A stretch of DNA of 64,000 bases from positions 7,308,276 to 7,372,275 of the forward strand of contig WNKI01000002.1 in assembly GCA_015350385.1 (NCBI GenBank), written 5' to 3'. The stretch comes from Aculops lycopersici. Taxonomy: Eukaryota; Arthropoda; Arachnida; Trombidiformes; Eriophyidae. Position numbers and translations under genes: made by a program. A model generated the notes under the pieces. The model worked only from the letters and a program-made list of their open reading frames with translations, searched no databases and had not been told where the DNA came from. Of this stretch, positions 32,747 through 43,993 are shown in pieces (position 1 is the first letter of the stretch; each line of letters begins with the position of its first letter).

Positions 32747-34825
32747 TCAGCTAACTGCATTGAGAGCATCCGGTTTTGATGCAGCTTGTTGCTGTTGCTC
32801 GCTTGCCGACAAGCTGCCCATAGAGGAGGAGGTCTCGTCGTCCTCGTCATCGTCGCACACGTAGTCGCTAGGTAGATTTGTTGCATCATGATCGTGGAGC
32901 TCAATTATGAGCCTGCGGTCACCATCCTCGCCAACCTCGTTCAGAAGCAACAGTCTCGCGTCGGTGGAGTCTTCGGAAGTGGAGCTCGTTGAGGCCATGG
33001 TTGAGGTTGGCGAGTTGAGCTCCTGTTGATTTGTATTCTTTCCACTGGTGCTGCACGAGCTGGAGAGATTCGAGTCTGTATCGCAATTATTTGCACTAGT
33101 TGCAGTCTTCTGTTGCTCTTTTTGGAGCTGTCTTTTTGTAAGTTTCTGTCTCCTGGTAGTCGTTGGAATAGAAGCTGGACGTCCCACTGGTCTTCTGGTG
33201 GCTTGGCTCGTTGCCACCTGTTGCTGTGTCGATGCATTTGCCCTCCGTCTTCCAACTTTAGTCTTGGCGGGTGGCGACGATTCGACAGTATCGGCGACAA
33301 TATTGGCTTGCTCCTCTATAGGTTGCTCCATTGAGCCAGTGCCGCTGGTGTTTGAGTCGCACGAGCTTATACTTCCGCTCTTAAATGCCCTTGGTGGTGG
33401 CGGTTGCCCAAGCGATTGCTCGCCTTCTTCCATGGGCTCATCCGCTTCCTCGTCATCATCCTCGACCTCTTCCATGAAGACAGAGTTCTCATCTTGATTA
33501 GAATTAGAAAGTGGATGGCTCAACCTAACGGCACACGGTTTTAGTAGCTTTGGAAAGATAGCCACTTCATTGTTGAGTCCGCGAAAGATTATGCCACAGC
33601 AAACTTTCTCCTTGCGCCACATTGTGACATCGAGCAAATTTGTAACGCGACTTCCGTCGACAGTTAACGAGCCAAAACTATCCGAGAATCTCTTTTGACG
33701 TTTGCTTGGCTGCTGCTGCTGCTTCTGTTGCGGTGGAGTATTTAAATTTGGCTGTACTTGCTCACTCTGTTGCCATTTCGTGGAGCTCAGTGATGATGAT
33801 GATGATAATGATAATGATTCGGATGATGATGATGATTCAGGTAATAATAATGATGCTTGTTGACTAGATTGTTCTTGTTCTTTTTCTTGTTTCAATTGCT
33901 TGTTCGTGGCATGGTCGTTAATTTCATCGTTTTTATTGTCCTTTTGTTGCTGGCGCGCTACCTGTTGCATTTGTTGTTGCTGTCTCCGTTGACGCAATAG
34001 TCTACTCGCTAACCGGCGCTCGGCCTCTAATTGCTGTTGCGCCTGTCGCTGCCGGAACCGTTTAATCACAGACTCGAAGGCACTCGAGTTAAGTGCCGAC
34101 TGTGGCTTTAGGTTGGCCGAGAAGTACGATGCTGACGTAGATGTGGATGATGATGAGTTAAAGTGGCTTGCATACTGCGAGTAGATTGAGTTCGAGTAAT
34201 CGGCGGCATTTGAGGTCGAGGAAGCTGCGGCGGCCGCCGCCGCTGCGGGGCCTGACAGGTGACAGCCTCGACCCCGTGGCTCGCCAAAGGTGAAAGTTGA
34301 AACGTTTGTGTCAATGGCGCAGGCTTTTTGGTTGTATAAGTTTGCGCGTCGCGTCGCGGCGGCCGACGACGACGAGTTTGAGGCAGAACCGGAAGTCGAG
34401 AGAGAGTGGTTGTTGCTGTTGCCGGCATGACTGGAGCTCAGCGGTAGCACATCGGAGCGCTTGTTGTTTTGATTGGAAGAGGCGCGTCGAGACGACGAGG
34501 AGTCGTTGTCGTCACCGCTACTTCTCGATGGTCCCGGAAGTCGCCGGTTGCCAGTGAGCTTGGTGCCTGGGCCAGCGCGTGCATCAACCACATGATGCCA
34601 ATGCTTTGTTTGCCTGTTTTCGGGCGACAATTTTTTCCAACGTTTTACCAATAGGACGCAAGCGTTACAAATTTCACCAGATCTCTTCTCCTGGATCCTA
34701 AAGCAGCGTTCAAATTCCTGCTCATACTTGTGGCTATCGGTGAATCTGGACGACGAAGACTTGGCCTTGCAAATGCAACAGCCCAAATTTGAGCGGTAAA
34801 TTTTGGGCTTGTGAAAGCTGAACAT
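32747..34825 (-). CDS. SINHCAF: SINHCAF/FAM60A, SIN3-HDAC complex subunit, greatly expanded
   Basis: Nuclear subunit of the SIN3-HDAC co-repressor. The first ~90 residues are the conserved module: FHKPKIYRSNLGCCICKAKS with the CxxC/CxxC zinc knuckle (GCCIC...ICNAC), then LVKRWKKLSPENRQTKHWHH. The second family block appears near residues 403-426 (WRKEKVCCGIIFRG...KLLKPC). In vertebrates these two are close and the protein is about 221 aa; here it is 692 aa. About 300 residues of Ser/Asn/Gln/Ala low-complexity sequence separate them. A ~265-residue tail follows, with acidic runs, a basic RRPVGRPAS element like an AT-hook core, and Ser/Asp-rich stretches. Single exon, ATG in place. Confidence 0.92.
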   Translation of the reverse strand: MFSFHKPKIYRSNLGCCICKAKSSSSRFTDSHKYEQEFERCFRIQEKRSGEICNACVLLVKRWKKLSPENRQTKHWHHVVDARAGPGTKLTGNRRLPGPSRSSGDDNDSSSSRRASSNQNNKRSDVLPLSSSHAGNSNNHSLSTSGSASNSSSSAAATRRANLYNQKACAIDTNVSTFTFGEPRGRGCHLSGPAAAAAAAASSTSNAADYSNSIYSQYASHFNSSSSTSTSASYFSANLKPQSALNSSAFESVIKRFRQRQAQQQLEAERRLASRLLRQRRQQQQMQQVARQQQKDNKNDEINDHATNKQLKQEKEQEQSSQQASLLLPESSSSSESLSLSSSSSLSSTKWQQSEQVQPNLNTPPQQKQQQQPSKRQKRFSDSFGSLTVDGSRVTNLLDVTMWRKEKVCCGIIFRGLNNEVAIFPKLLKPCAVRLSHPLSNSNQDENSVFMEEVEDDDEEADEPMEEGEQSLGQPPPPRAFKSGSISSCDSNTSGTGSMEQPIEEQANIVADTVESSPPAKTKVGRRRANASTQQQVATSQATRRPVGRPASIPTTTRRQKLTKRQLQKEQQKTATSANNCDTDSNLSSSCSTSGKNTNQQELNSPTSTMASTSSTSEDSTDARLLLLNEVGEDGDRRLIIELHDHDATNLPSDYVCDDDEDDETSSSMGSLSASEQQQQAASKPDALNAVS

Positions 34826-36098
34826 TGTTGCTGATATTAGTATTGTGTCTTGCTTGATGTTGAAAACAGTTATAAAAATTAGTTTAGTTTAGTTTTTGAG
34901 TCAATAATGATTGTGGTAGTAGTAATATCAATATTAATATTAATGTTAATAGTGATAGTGGTAAAAGGTGCAAGTCAATCTATTTCTTGTCTGGTGTAAT
35001 AGTAGAATTAGAGTTTGTTTTCTCTCAATAATAAAGTCTTAGTTACAAATCGAGATTAAGATAATAATAATAATAATGATTATTAGAATAGAGTATATTC
35101 AATATAGTAGTTGTAATTTATATAACAAAAGTAGCTCTCTTCCTCTGATTCTCTAAAGTAAAGTCCTTAGTTTGGTTTTCGTTACCTTTTCTGCAATATT
35201 ATTGGTATTAGCTGCTGATCTGTTCTGGCCGGAAGTAGTAAGTTGCGCGAGGTGTAAATATCTTCGTCGAGTCTATTGTAGTTGTTTCGTAGATGGTTTT
35301 GTGGTAATAGTGAAGAAAAGTTATATTGAGGATTATTTCTATTTTTTGATGAGGTGAACTTCTTCATCTTTGGTCTCGAAAAGTTATCTAGTCTCGTTAA
35401 TCTCCACAAACTCAATCAAATCAAATCAATTATTTTGTCGACTTGTTGGTTCAATTGTGGCAAGTGTTTTGAGTTGGATTCTTCAAGTTGCTCGCTCTCT
35501 TTTCCTTCGTTGCTTGCTATGCAATTTCCTAGTTACTGTTTCTATTGTTGCTGTTGCTGCTGCTGCTATCGCTGTTGCTATTTTGGTTGTTGTCTAATCT
35601 AATTATTATTTGAGATTCAAGGTGATGATAGAGGAGCGTTGTGGTCGTAGTCGTCATTGATCATTTGAATGTGATAATTTTGTGAGGTGTGTTGTTGAGA
35701 TTGTTGCGGTTGTTTGGTGGACCGTTTGTTAAGTGGTTGGATTAGCGCAGATTGGTGATTGAAATTTATTTTATTGCATTTGAAGTGCAATTGCATGGAC
35801 AAAACGCGTAGTGGAAGATGAAGAGAGTTAGTCGTCGATGTTGTTTACTTATTTGTTGTTGTGTTGTCGTTGATGATGAGAGCGCAATAGTTGACGTTGT
35901 CGACGTATACATTTGTTTAGATCGATGATGATATATCTACTGAAGGTTGCTTAGCTCAAGCTTTCGTACTAATTATTCCATTGAACTACCACTAACACCA
36001 TAATCAAAAGTGGAAACGTAGAAAGGAAAAAAGGCTAAAGTGGCGACATTGCCAATGACAAGATCAATCTCACTCTCGCTCTCACAATTCCTCTATTC

Positions 36099-36131
<33 letters not shown>

Positions 36132-39100
36132 TTCGTCTATCTGTCTCTTTGGCTTCACTTTTCTCTAAATGCTTAGATACAAGAGACAAACGGACAGACA
36201 CACCGGCACAATGACGCCTTTGCCGTCATTTTGGTCGCGCAACGGCTTAACAAATTTAGCTCGTTGTTGGCTCGCCTCGATTCAGCTCGCTAAAGTTCTC
36301 AATGGCAAGCCAGCTAGCTCGACGAGCAGACGGAAAAATCTGTTGCTTCTCCGAAGGGATAGCACAACTCAAGTCCATGCAATGCCATACACTTTCTACG
36401 CCATCAACCGACAACGACTACCACAGCGAAGGCAATAGCGACGTACGAGCCAGAAGAGTGTTGCCTACAATTGCGCATGAAATGAACACAGCCAGCCAAG
36501 AGTAGGGACAACAAGCCAGACAGCTAGCTGGCTAACTGAATGTGTTGCCAATGTGTCTTGCCAGCTGCCGGTTGCAGGTATTTGTTGTATTCACCGTCAA
36601 ACATGTAGCCAGCACACGACGCGCCATAGGAAAACAACGTAACGGTAAATGCGCACTCTTGTAAGCCGCGCTCACTCGCTCACTCACACAAAACACACCC
36701 ATACAGAAAGCGAGTGAGAAGGAGAGAGAAATGGGCAGAGGAACGCATAGCTGCAGTGGCACACACGGAGAATATGGCCGCAAATAGTCAGCCTTTCGCT
36801 CGCTCGCTCGCTCACACAGAGAGAAGCTCCTTCACTCGCTCGCACACGGAGGCGCCTGGCCGAGTCAATGGCAAGCTAGCTTGCCACTGGAAACCGGCAG
36901 CAAGTTAACCCACTAATGTGTCGCCTTCACTGCAATGCATGGAACTTTTCCTTTCTTTTAAATTTGTCTGTGAAGGTTTGTGAAGAAAATTTGTCAGGTT
37001 TCCTGGTTGCCGATGCAAATCAAAGTCAATTGCAACCAAGCGAATGTTAACCAATCTATCTATGCGCCTTATGATTCGAGAGAGCCACCACCTCAAATGG
37101 CCTACTGTGCACTTACCTTGGGTGTGAGTGAACAATATTAGCGCGTCGCTGGGCGAAAACTTGACCTAGTTTCTCTCTCGCTTTTATGTGTGTGTCTTTC
37201 GTTCTTGATGGTTTGGATAATAATCCTTCTACTTTGAGTGGTTCGCTGCTCTCTCCCTCTCTATTTGGCCAATTTTAATTTTTTCTCTTGATTCTAAATG
37301 ACAGGTCCCTAATTTTACCTATCGATTGGTTGTCATTCGCTTGTATCAAAATTAGACTTGATGTCAATTGATTTTTGCGCTTTAAAATTCGTTTTAATTT
37401 TGTTTGGAGAATGTTTCAAAAGGTTTTCTCTATTTGTAAAAGTTGTTGTCAACTTTACTGCCCCTCAACCACTGGGATGATGCAGGAAGAAATACTTCTA
37501 AGCCCTAAACTCTTTCGTCTTCTATCGCGTCTTGGAAAGCCGCTCTGTCAAAATTGCAAGGCGCCAATTGGAGCAGGACGACTGAGCTAACTGAACCTCT
37601 GAATGTTTGCTAGCTGACCAACGCCGACAGGTGAGCTACTCTCTATCTTTCTCTCTTAAGCAAAGTATCGTAAAGTTTTTCTCCCTTTTTGGTTGGTCTC
37701 TACTGTGTGATTCTTTTAGGCTCAATATCAGCCGTTAAGCAATGCAATACCAACTCCGAGGAGGATGACAGCACAAAAAGTGGACGATGCGATGAATGTC
37801 AACACAGAGGCACATACACACCAAACTGAATGATTCTAGTCTTCCTACTCTCTATGTCTCGAGTATCGTGAACCGCAAATACTGTCTTGGTTGTAGCTAC
37901 AAGTTTTTGTTGCTGTTGTCGTTACTGTCGTAGTTGGCGTTGACTTGACTTGCGAGATAAAGTCTACGAATTGAAGGGAAAGAAGAGAGTATAAGCTGAG
38001 CGGCTAGCGCAAGGGCAATCGTAACTTTCGGCTCTCTCTCTCTTGGATTTGAGACTCAAAACGCAGAGGGACAAAACTTTACCGCTAGCTTTCAAGTCAA
38101 AACTCGAAACTCAAACTCAAGTTCTCGCCGCAAGTTCTCTCCTCTCGCTCAGTTCCAGTCTAACTTGAATAAAACTCAACTCCTTCGCTTGCCGCTTGTA
38201 GCTTGTGGCTTGCACAACAGTCTTCCTAATGAACAACGTTAAGCTCGCCGGCTCAATGTTGTCGCAATTGCTACTGCTGTTGCGTTTTGGATGACTGGTT
38301 GTTGGACTTTGGAAGTTTGGTTGTGGTGGTTGCAGTTGCAGTTGCGGTTCTAGCCTAAAGTTCTGCTTGTGTAGCTCGCCAGTTAGCCAATGGGCCTGCG
38401 TTTGTGTGCAGCGCAGAATTTGCGCCTTCCAAAGCAAAGCGGTGGATTGAATCGACAACAAGCGGCACAGGAGAATAACAACAACAACAACATTCACAAC
38501 CGTAGCTTTAGAAGCGACAACAAGCTAGCTGGCTGGCTGGCTGTTGTTTTTGTTGTTGTCTAGTGTTGTGCTATTGAGTCTCTGTGCAACCAACGAACAC
38601 ACTCGACAGTCGCGAGCACAACAACAACAAACGCAGCCAACTAAAGCACAGCTCAGCCGTCTTAGCGAACTTGAATTTTCCCTTTCAAAGTGCAGTGAGT
38701 GGGAGAGCAGCTCTGTGCGAGCTGTAACCCAGTGACACACAGCCGAGCGGAGTTTGCGCACATCAACACCAGCACACCAAGCTAACATTGGCAAGCCAGC
38801 AATTGAGTCCATTGGACTCAAGCGAGTTCTGAGCGGCGACCTAGTTTCGGCCAATGCTACTGGCAATGGCCTTTGCTCTTTGGCCATCTAGCCTGATGCT
38901 TGCGCAACACCAACACCAACTCCAACGTCTATGACTATGGAAACTCCAGATACTAAACTTCACTCTCCACTAGACAGTATCGAGACTTCAGAGAGTAACT
39001 AACGAGAGATCCTCTGAGAGAGAGAAAGAGAGGCATTGGCACCAACTTCGCGCAAGACTCACTCCCTTACTCTGGTTAGTTCAGATTTGTCGGACGACTC

Positions 39101-40662
39101 GCCGATTGAACTAACGCATCGCGATCGTGATCTCGACGGCCACCCTTTCGGCTGGTTGGCTGCTACTTGCTAATTGGTTAGCTTGATGGTAACGCCAATT
39201 GAGAATTAGTAATAATATTAATATTGCAATTGCAGCACCCAGTCAATAGCATCCAATGCAACGCTACGCAACTCGCTCCAGTGGCAAGCTTGCTGGGCGC
39301 CTCTAACTTGCCATTGGATTGCCACCGAAACCGTCACTGCCACTCGACTTTGGTGATGGTGTTGCGCCATTGACTTGGTAGCATTAGCTTCAGTTGATAT
39401 TTTTCGGCCTACACATGCAACTGTAGCCTTCATTCTGGGATACAATTTTACCATTGAAACCACAGACTCGAGTTTGTTTTGGTTTTCTATCCGACTCACT
39501 CTCGCTTTCGGCGCGCTGTTATCGTTGTTGTTGTCGCGCTCGCCGCCTATGCTACTGCAACCAAAACTGCCTTTCCTCTTGCAATACTCCACCTGCCGGC
39601 CCCCCAAAATTCAGCAAGACCGAGCGACAGGAACTGGCTTAGTTAGTTGCTTTGTATTCCGCGTTGCCAGTGAGAGAGTTGGTTACATTACGTTGAGAGC
39701 CGTGAGCTGCGAGTAGCGAGTAGCGAGTTGCGTCCCATGGTCTACGCGACGCGCCACTGCCGCCGCCGAGCTGCTGTAGTCACCACACAGTGTCTAACCA
39801 GCGACCAGCTTGAGACCATTCGTCGTCGTAGTGCAGTGGCGCCATTGGAAAACTCGCAGCGCCTCCCAATCTCCGCGGAGCCTCCCGACGCTTGCTCAAG
39901 TGCCGCCAGAAGAGGGGGCCACCGAGTTGTCTAGCTGAATAGTTGGTTGGCTGGCAGGCTGGCTTTTGGATGTGGCACTGCCATAGGGTTGCCATTGAGA
40001 TCCTTCCAATGGTAATGCGATGTAATTCCTCCGTTACATTGCATTGAATCTTGTATTAAAGTCAACGAGCGAGCAAGCGAGTTTGCGGCAAGTGGACGTG
40101 CGAGAGCTTATCTTCCAATGCCCAGCCTCATATGAAGTTGCAATGCATTGCTTTGGGACGCACGTTACGGTTGCATTTAAGTTTGCGTTTGCTTTTGCGT
40201 TGCCCCTCCAAAATTGTTCTTTTTGCATAGAACCTCATGATTTCCCTTCACTGCCTCTACTACTTCCACTTACGCAACTTACATCAACTACCACGACTAG
40301 TTGTTGTTGCTGCCCTTACTATTGGCCTTACGTAACGACCGGCAAGCTTTGAGGCGACGACAACCCATGACTTTAACCAAGGGGACAACAGCAACTACCT
40401 CTATTCAACCGCAAGATCCCTCTATTACACGACCGATACGCGGCAACATAAATTACGTAAACATTTGGCTTTTGCTGAGCGAGTCGGTGGCTACTTTGTA
40501 AGGGATAGGAAATGCCAGCTAGAGAGGCCAGCTATCTTTTGTATTGCAATCTCAACTTGGAGGATATTAGTATTACAATGGCCATTTGCTAAATTCAAGC
40601 AACCAAAAATGCCATGTTGATTTGAAGGCCAAAAAGCGGGGATAAAATCATCACTAGGACAA
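34826..40662. other. Gene-free 5.8 kb block between SINHCAF and NALF
   Basis: No supported gene on either strand. Contains a CT microsatellite (36099-36125), CAA/TTG runs, TCGC runs near 36800 and many TAGC motifs. Likely regulatory DNA and untranslated exons of the divergent SINHCAF and NALF genes, but no specific element can be proved. Confidence 0.6.
36099..36125. repeat. (CT)n microsatellite
   Basis: About 13 uninterrupted CT units in gene-free DNA. Confidence 0.9.
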
Positions 40663-42108
40663 ATGATCTCAAAACTTCCATTGCCTGTGAGTTCATCAAC
40701 TCAACCAGCTTACGGTAATACCATTAGCACCAAAGCCACAACCGAAACCGCCGCCTACTGCCTTCTACTCCTGGTCACCAGTAATCTTGTGGTCGGAAGT
40801 CAGAGTCTCAATCACCGAGACCAAGACCAAGATCACGAGCTCGATTTGAGCGACAGTCATCATGAGCAACCGTTGGGTTTGTCGATGGCCGCTTTGGTTG
40901 CACCATCATCCTCAATATCAAATAACAAGGACGATTATGAGCAGCATGCTACTTATCAGATGAGAATCCAAAGCAATAACAACAATTACAATACTAACGC
41001 ACTCAACCCACTGGATTATGGACAATCCTCGGCGGCTGGCCGATACACGGGCCAGGAGAGGGACGAGGAGAATGACGATAAGTTTAATAGTTTAGACAAC
41101 GAGAGGCCAAAGACATTTATCGATAACACTCTAGCTAGGCAAGCTTGTCACAAGTATCGTGGCACAGAACGAAGGGATAGATTGAATGATACCTTCTTGA
41201 GGCATTGCAATAGGTACAAGTTTGACTCACTGCTTGCAAGTGATATTCTCATGTCCATTATGCACGATTCCAGTGAGGAATGCGAGAGGATTATAAGGGA
41301 ATTTATTCAACTTGATGAGTTAGTTAGACACTTTGATCATTTGTTTAGAAAACTTCTTTCAAGATACAATTGTCACAATGGCTACTCGGTCAAGTGGAAT
41401 TGCGATGATTGTAAGCGCGCCTACACAGATTGGCTCTGCGCAACTAGCTTGCCATTTTACATGTCAGGTGAGAAAATTTTACCTTGCATCTCATTCTGTG
41501 AACGTGTTGAGCAAAGATGTCCATATTTGCATCCCATTACCAAGGAACAGTACGGGGGTCAGCCGGTTTTTATTTGCCGCGATCCAAATATCCCTTACGT
41601 GCCCAAAATTACGCCTGACATTCCCTACGGCGATCCATACCAATGCTACGATTTGTGCCACATCAGCGACAACACCACCGAGCTGATCATCGACAGTCTG
41701 TCTAAGTACGACTACACTCATTGTCCAAGAAAGGAGGATATAGCAGCCAGAACTCTGGAAAACTCCCACATGCATTATGATGTCAGTGGAGGCGAGGAAA
41801 CAGATAGCATTTATGCAACACCAACAGACAATGGCTCCGATCTTGGTGATTTCAATCAATCCGGAACTAATTTAAACCAACCGCACACTTCTTTACAACC
41901 ATCATCCGCCACCCAATGGGTTCCGGTTCATGTGAAGAAACTCAAGGAGCTAAAGGATGTGCTTGCAGTTTATCGGAGTCAGCCCAAGGGGCATGGTTTC
42001 AGTCATCATTCAGACCACTCGGCTGTGGATTATGGTGGAGTGGCCAGTGGTGGTGAGGCATCAGGTGGTACCGATCACTTGCGTCAATTTGTTTCTAGCT
42101 TCTTTTGA
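40663..42108 (+). CDS. NALF1: NALCN channel auxiliary factor (NLF-1/FAM155 family)
   Basis: Auxiliary subunit of the sodium-leak channel NALCN, needed for its folding and surface delivery in neurons. 481 aa, single exon. The diagnostic Cys-rich domain spans about residues 160-355. It includes NGYSVKWNCDDCKRAYTDWL, then LPCISFCERVEQRCPYLHPI and YGGQPVFICRDP, closely matching the vertebrate FAM155 pattern (GYSVKWNCDDC...WLC...CxxYCxxVQxRCPF...YGGxxxFIC). A hydrophobic stretch near residues 30-46 (AAYCLLLLVTSNLVVGSQ) is the signal peptide or membrane anchor. The N-terminal third and the last ~110 residues are Asn/Ser/Gln- and His-rich and not conserved. AATAAA occurs only 7 bp after the stop, so the 3' UTR may be extremely short. 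Confidence 0.92.
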   Translation: MISKLPLPVSSSTQPAYGNTISTKATTETAAYCLLLLVTSNLVVGSQSLNHRDQDQDHELDLSDSHHEQPLGLSMAALVAPSSSISNNKDDYEQHATYQMRIQSNNNNYNTNALNPLDYGQSSAAGRYTGQERDEENDDKFNSLDNERPKTFIDNTLARQACHKYRGTERRDRLNDTFLRHCNRYKFDSLLASDILMSIMHDSSEECERIIREFIQLDELVRHFDHLFRKLLSRYNCHNGYSVKWNCDDCKRAYTDWLCATSLPFYMSGEKILPCISFCERVEQRCPYLHPITKEQYGGQPVFICRDPNIPYVPKITPDIPYGDPYQCYDLCHISDNTTELIIDSLSKYDYTHCPRKEDIAARTLENSHMHYDVSGGEETDSIYATPTDNGSDLGDFNQSGTNLNQPHTSLQPSSATQWVPVHVKKLKELKDVLAVYRSQPKGHGFSHHSDHSAVDYGGVASGGEASGGTDHLRQFVSSFF

Positions 42109-42553
42109 AGCATCAATAAATATTTCAACACAGTTGATCTCTTGACAAATAGAAATTGGCCAAGAAAAAATATTTAATTTTATCTACTAAGTTTTGAAGT
42201 GGCTTCCGCTACAAATACTTCGGTTACTGTATCTCCATGCCATAGGGTTTATGTAGCAACCGGTGCTAGTGCGCACAGCGGCCACCGCCGCTGCGATCCG
42301 AAACCATCAAGCGCGAATCGCTTAATAAACCATTCAGGCTTTTATATTGAATCAAGTCGAATCATTTCTACACGATTCGAAGTTGTCTTCCAAAAAGACA
42401 ATCGATAGATAGAGTTAAGAAAATCTGGATACCAACAAATGCAGATGATCGGAAAAATTTGAATGAGCGCGCGCTGAGCGCCCATAGAGCGCAATGCTAA
42501 TTTACTATGGTAGATCAAGTGCTTTGGCATCGCGATACAACACCCAATACTTC
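42109..42553. other. Convergent intergenic, NALF / ferredoxin
   Basis: Holds the NALF poly(A) signal; nothing else recognisable. Confidence 0.6.
42115..42120 (+). terminator. AATAAA poly(A) signal of NALF
   Basis: Canonical hexamer 7 bp after the stop codon; cleavage would fall about 20-30 bp after the stop. Confidence 0.6.
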
Positions 42554-43501
42554 TCAACACTCTCTGATATCATTTATACTTGCTGGCACCTCAACCTCTA
42601 ACGGGTCTAACTCTTTCTTTAGTATCACCTGGCAGCCTAATCTTGAGGTATCGGTGAGACCGTATGCTAAATCCAACATGTCCAACTCCTCGTCACTCGG
42701 CCCACCAACCTTCTCATAATCCGATTGCTTAAATATTAGGTGGCAAGTGGTGCAACACAATGTTCCCTCACAAGCTCCAAAACCATCAATGTCAACATTG
42801 TTGTCAATCACGGCATCATACAATGACTTGTCCTGACTCGCTTTCACTGTTACCTTCTTGCCATCGGGTTTCAAGAATGTTACTGAAATTTTATGACCAG
42901 TGTCATCGTGTAATCCAGTTCTGGACCGGACATCTGAACTAAATTTGCTAAACCTCTCCTCTCTTATCACCTGTTTTGCCTCCTTAACATGCTTCTGGCG
43001 CCCAATCGTAGCTAGTTGAGCCATCTCCTTTTTGAAGAGATAGTTAAAAAAAGAACTCCTAGCGATTGTTGATTGGCACTCTCTGAGCATCCTCTGCATT
43101 GTAGCTAAATCTATATTAGATGGAACCCTACCTAGCGAATTGTACTTTGCGAACTCGTACTCTTCCAAAGCAAGCTGGATAGTCTTCTTTGTTTCACCGG
43201 TTGCATCATTCTTGTATAGTTCTTCATACTGCTCGATTTTAAGATCGACAAACTCGCGGGCACCGAAGTGGTCCAGCGGCTCAGAAGGTCGTAGCTCTAG
43301 CTCCTCCTTCATCGTGTTCAGTGTTTCCGGTTTGGGTATGTTGCCCTTCATTAGAACAGCCATATTATCTGCACCTGGATCGTATGATCGAACAACAGCA
43401 ATTCCCCGGCTGAACATAAGGTGGCTGGTAGGTTTGATGTGTCTCATGAGGCATTGTTCGACCAACCTCTCGGAGGCAAGCCTTCTAAATGGCTGGAGCA
43501 T
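42554..43501 (-). CDS. Chimeric mitochondrial ferredoxin fused to a duplicated TRMT10C N-terminus
   Basis: 315-aa predicted protein in two unrelated parts. Residues ~203-315 are an adrenodoxin-type [2Fe-2S] ferredoxin, the electron donor for mitochondrial Fe-S assembly and P450s. Ligands are C244, C250, C253 and C290 in ACEGTLCCTTC and SRLGCQV, with the acidic partner-binding helix EELDMLDLAYGLTDTSRL. C249 is an extra cysteine where Ala is usual. Residues 1-201 are the N-terminus of the neighbouring TRMT10C gene (45460-46836): 1-166 identical, five differences later (167, 171, 176, 198, 201). The frame is open throughout and no ATG lies between fusion point and ferredoxin core. The TRMT10C piece thus supplies start codon, mitochondrial presequence and 5' flank. 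Known mitochondrial ferredoxins have a presequence of roughly 60 residues. A cryptic acceptor (AAATTTCAG, just inside the ferredoxin part) could mark an ancestral intron and be fed by an unseen exon. Confidence 0.85.
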   Translation of the reverse strand: MLQPFRRLASERLVEQCLMRHIKPTSHLMFSRGIAVVRSYDPGADNMAVLMKGNIPKPETLNTMKEELELRPSEPLDHFGAREFVDLKIEQYEELYKNDATGETKKTIQLALEEYEFAKYNSLGRVPSNIDLATMQRMLRECQSTIARSSFFNYLFKKEMAQLATIGRQKHVKEAKQVIREERFSKFSSDVRSRTGLHDDTGHKISVTFLKPDGKKVTVKASQDKSLYDAVIDNNVDIDGFGACEGTLCCTTCHLIFKQSDYEKVGGPSDEELDMLDLAYGLTDTSRLGCQVILKKELDPLEVEVPASINDIREC

Positions 43502-43642
43502 GATTTTAGAATATTGGATTGTGATGTTCAGGTTGCAAAATAAGTATTTCTGATGTATCTAGTGGTGGTCCAACAAGACAACACACGTTCGACCAGACCC
43601 GCGACATGTGCATGCGATCTCTTTGGTAAACTTAAGCACGCG
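42897..43642 (-). repeat. Left arm of a ~750 bp inverted duplication
   Basis: Reverse-complement copy of 45318-46064. It covers ~140 bp of 5' flank plus the first ~200 codons of TRMT10C. Most of the arm is identical wherever I compared it. Differences cluster in the outer ~35 bp (CTTAAGTTTACC against CTCAAGTTTGCC) and the inner ~110 bp. Confidence 0.9.
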
Positions 43643-43993
43643 CCTCTGTGCGTGGAAAAAATGCACACGATCTTCCATGTTCGAAACTAGGCAAAGTTCC
43701 CTTGCTTATTCAACGGGATCTGTGCGGTAGAAATGGACAGTTGGATCAAAATTTTCAGATGACCTGCACGCCGCGATTTACTTCAGCGAATAAATCAGCT
43801 GTTACTACGAATTTACGAGCCAAATAAATATTTGTTTCTCTCCCGCTTTCGCATTTAAAACAACACTTATAAAACATATCAATTGTCTCATCATTATAGT
43901 TTACATCATTATTGAATTTTTAGAATAAACGGACTATTAAATAGATTAATCATCCATATTTATAGGATTACAGCTAAATAGGCAAAAGTCAAG
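43502..43993. other. Divergent promoter region, ferredoxin chimera / POLDIP3-like
   Basis: The first ~140 bp is the duplicated TRMT10C 5' flank. The rest is unique and should contain the POLDIP3-like promoter. No TATA box stands out. Confidence 0.5.

Noticed and set aside
40044..40352. 102-codon plus-strand frame before NALF
   Set aside because: Sequence derives from repetitive TTGC/CTG-rich DNA, no domain, no continuity with NALF.
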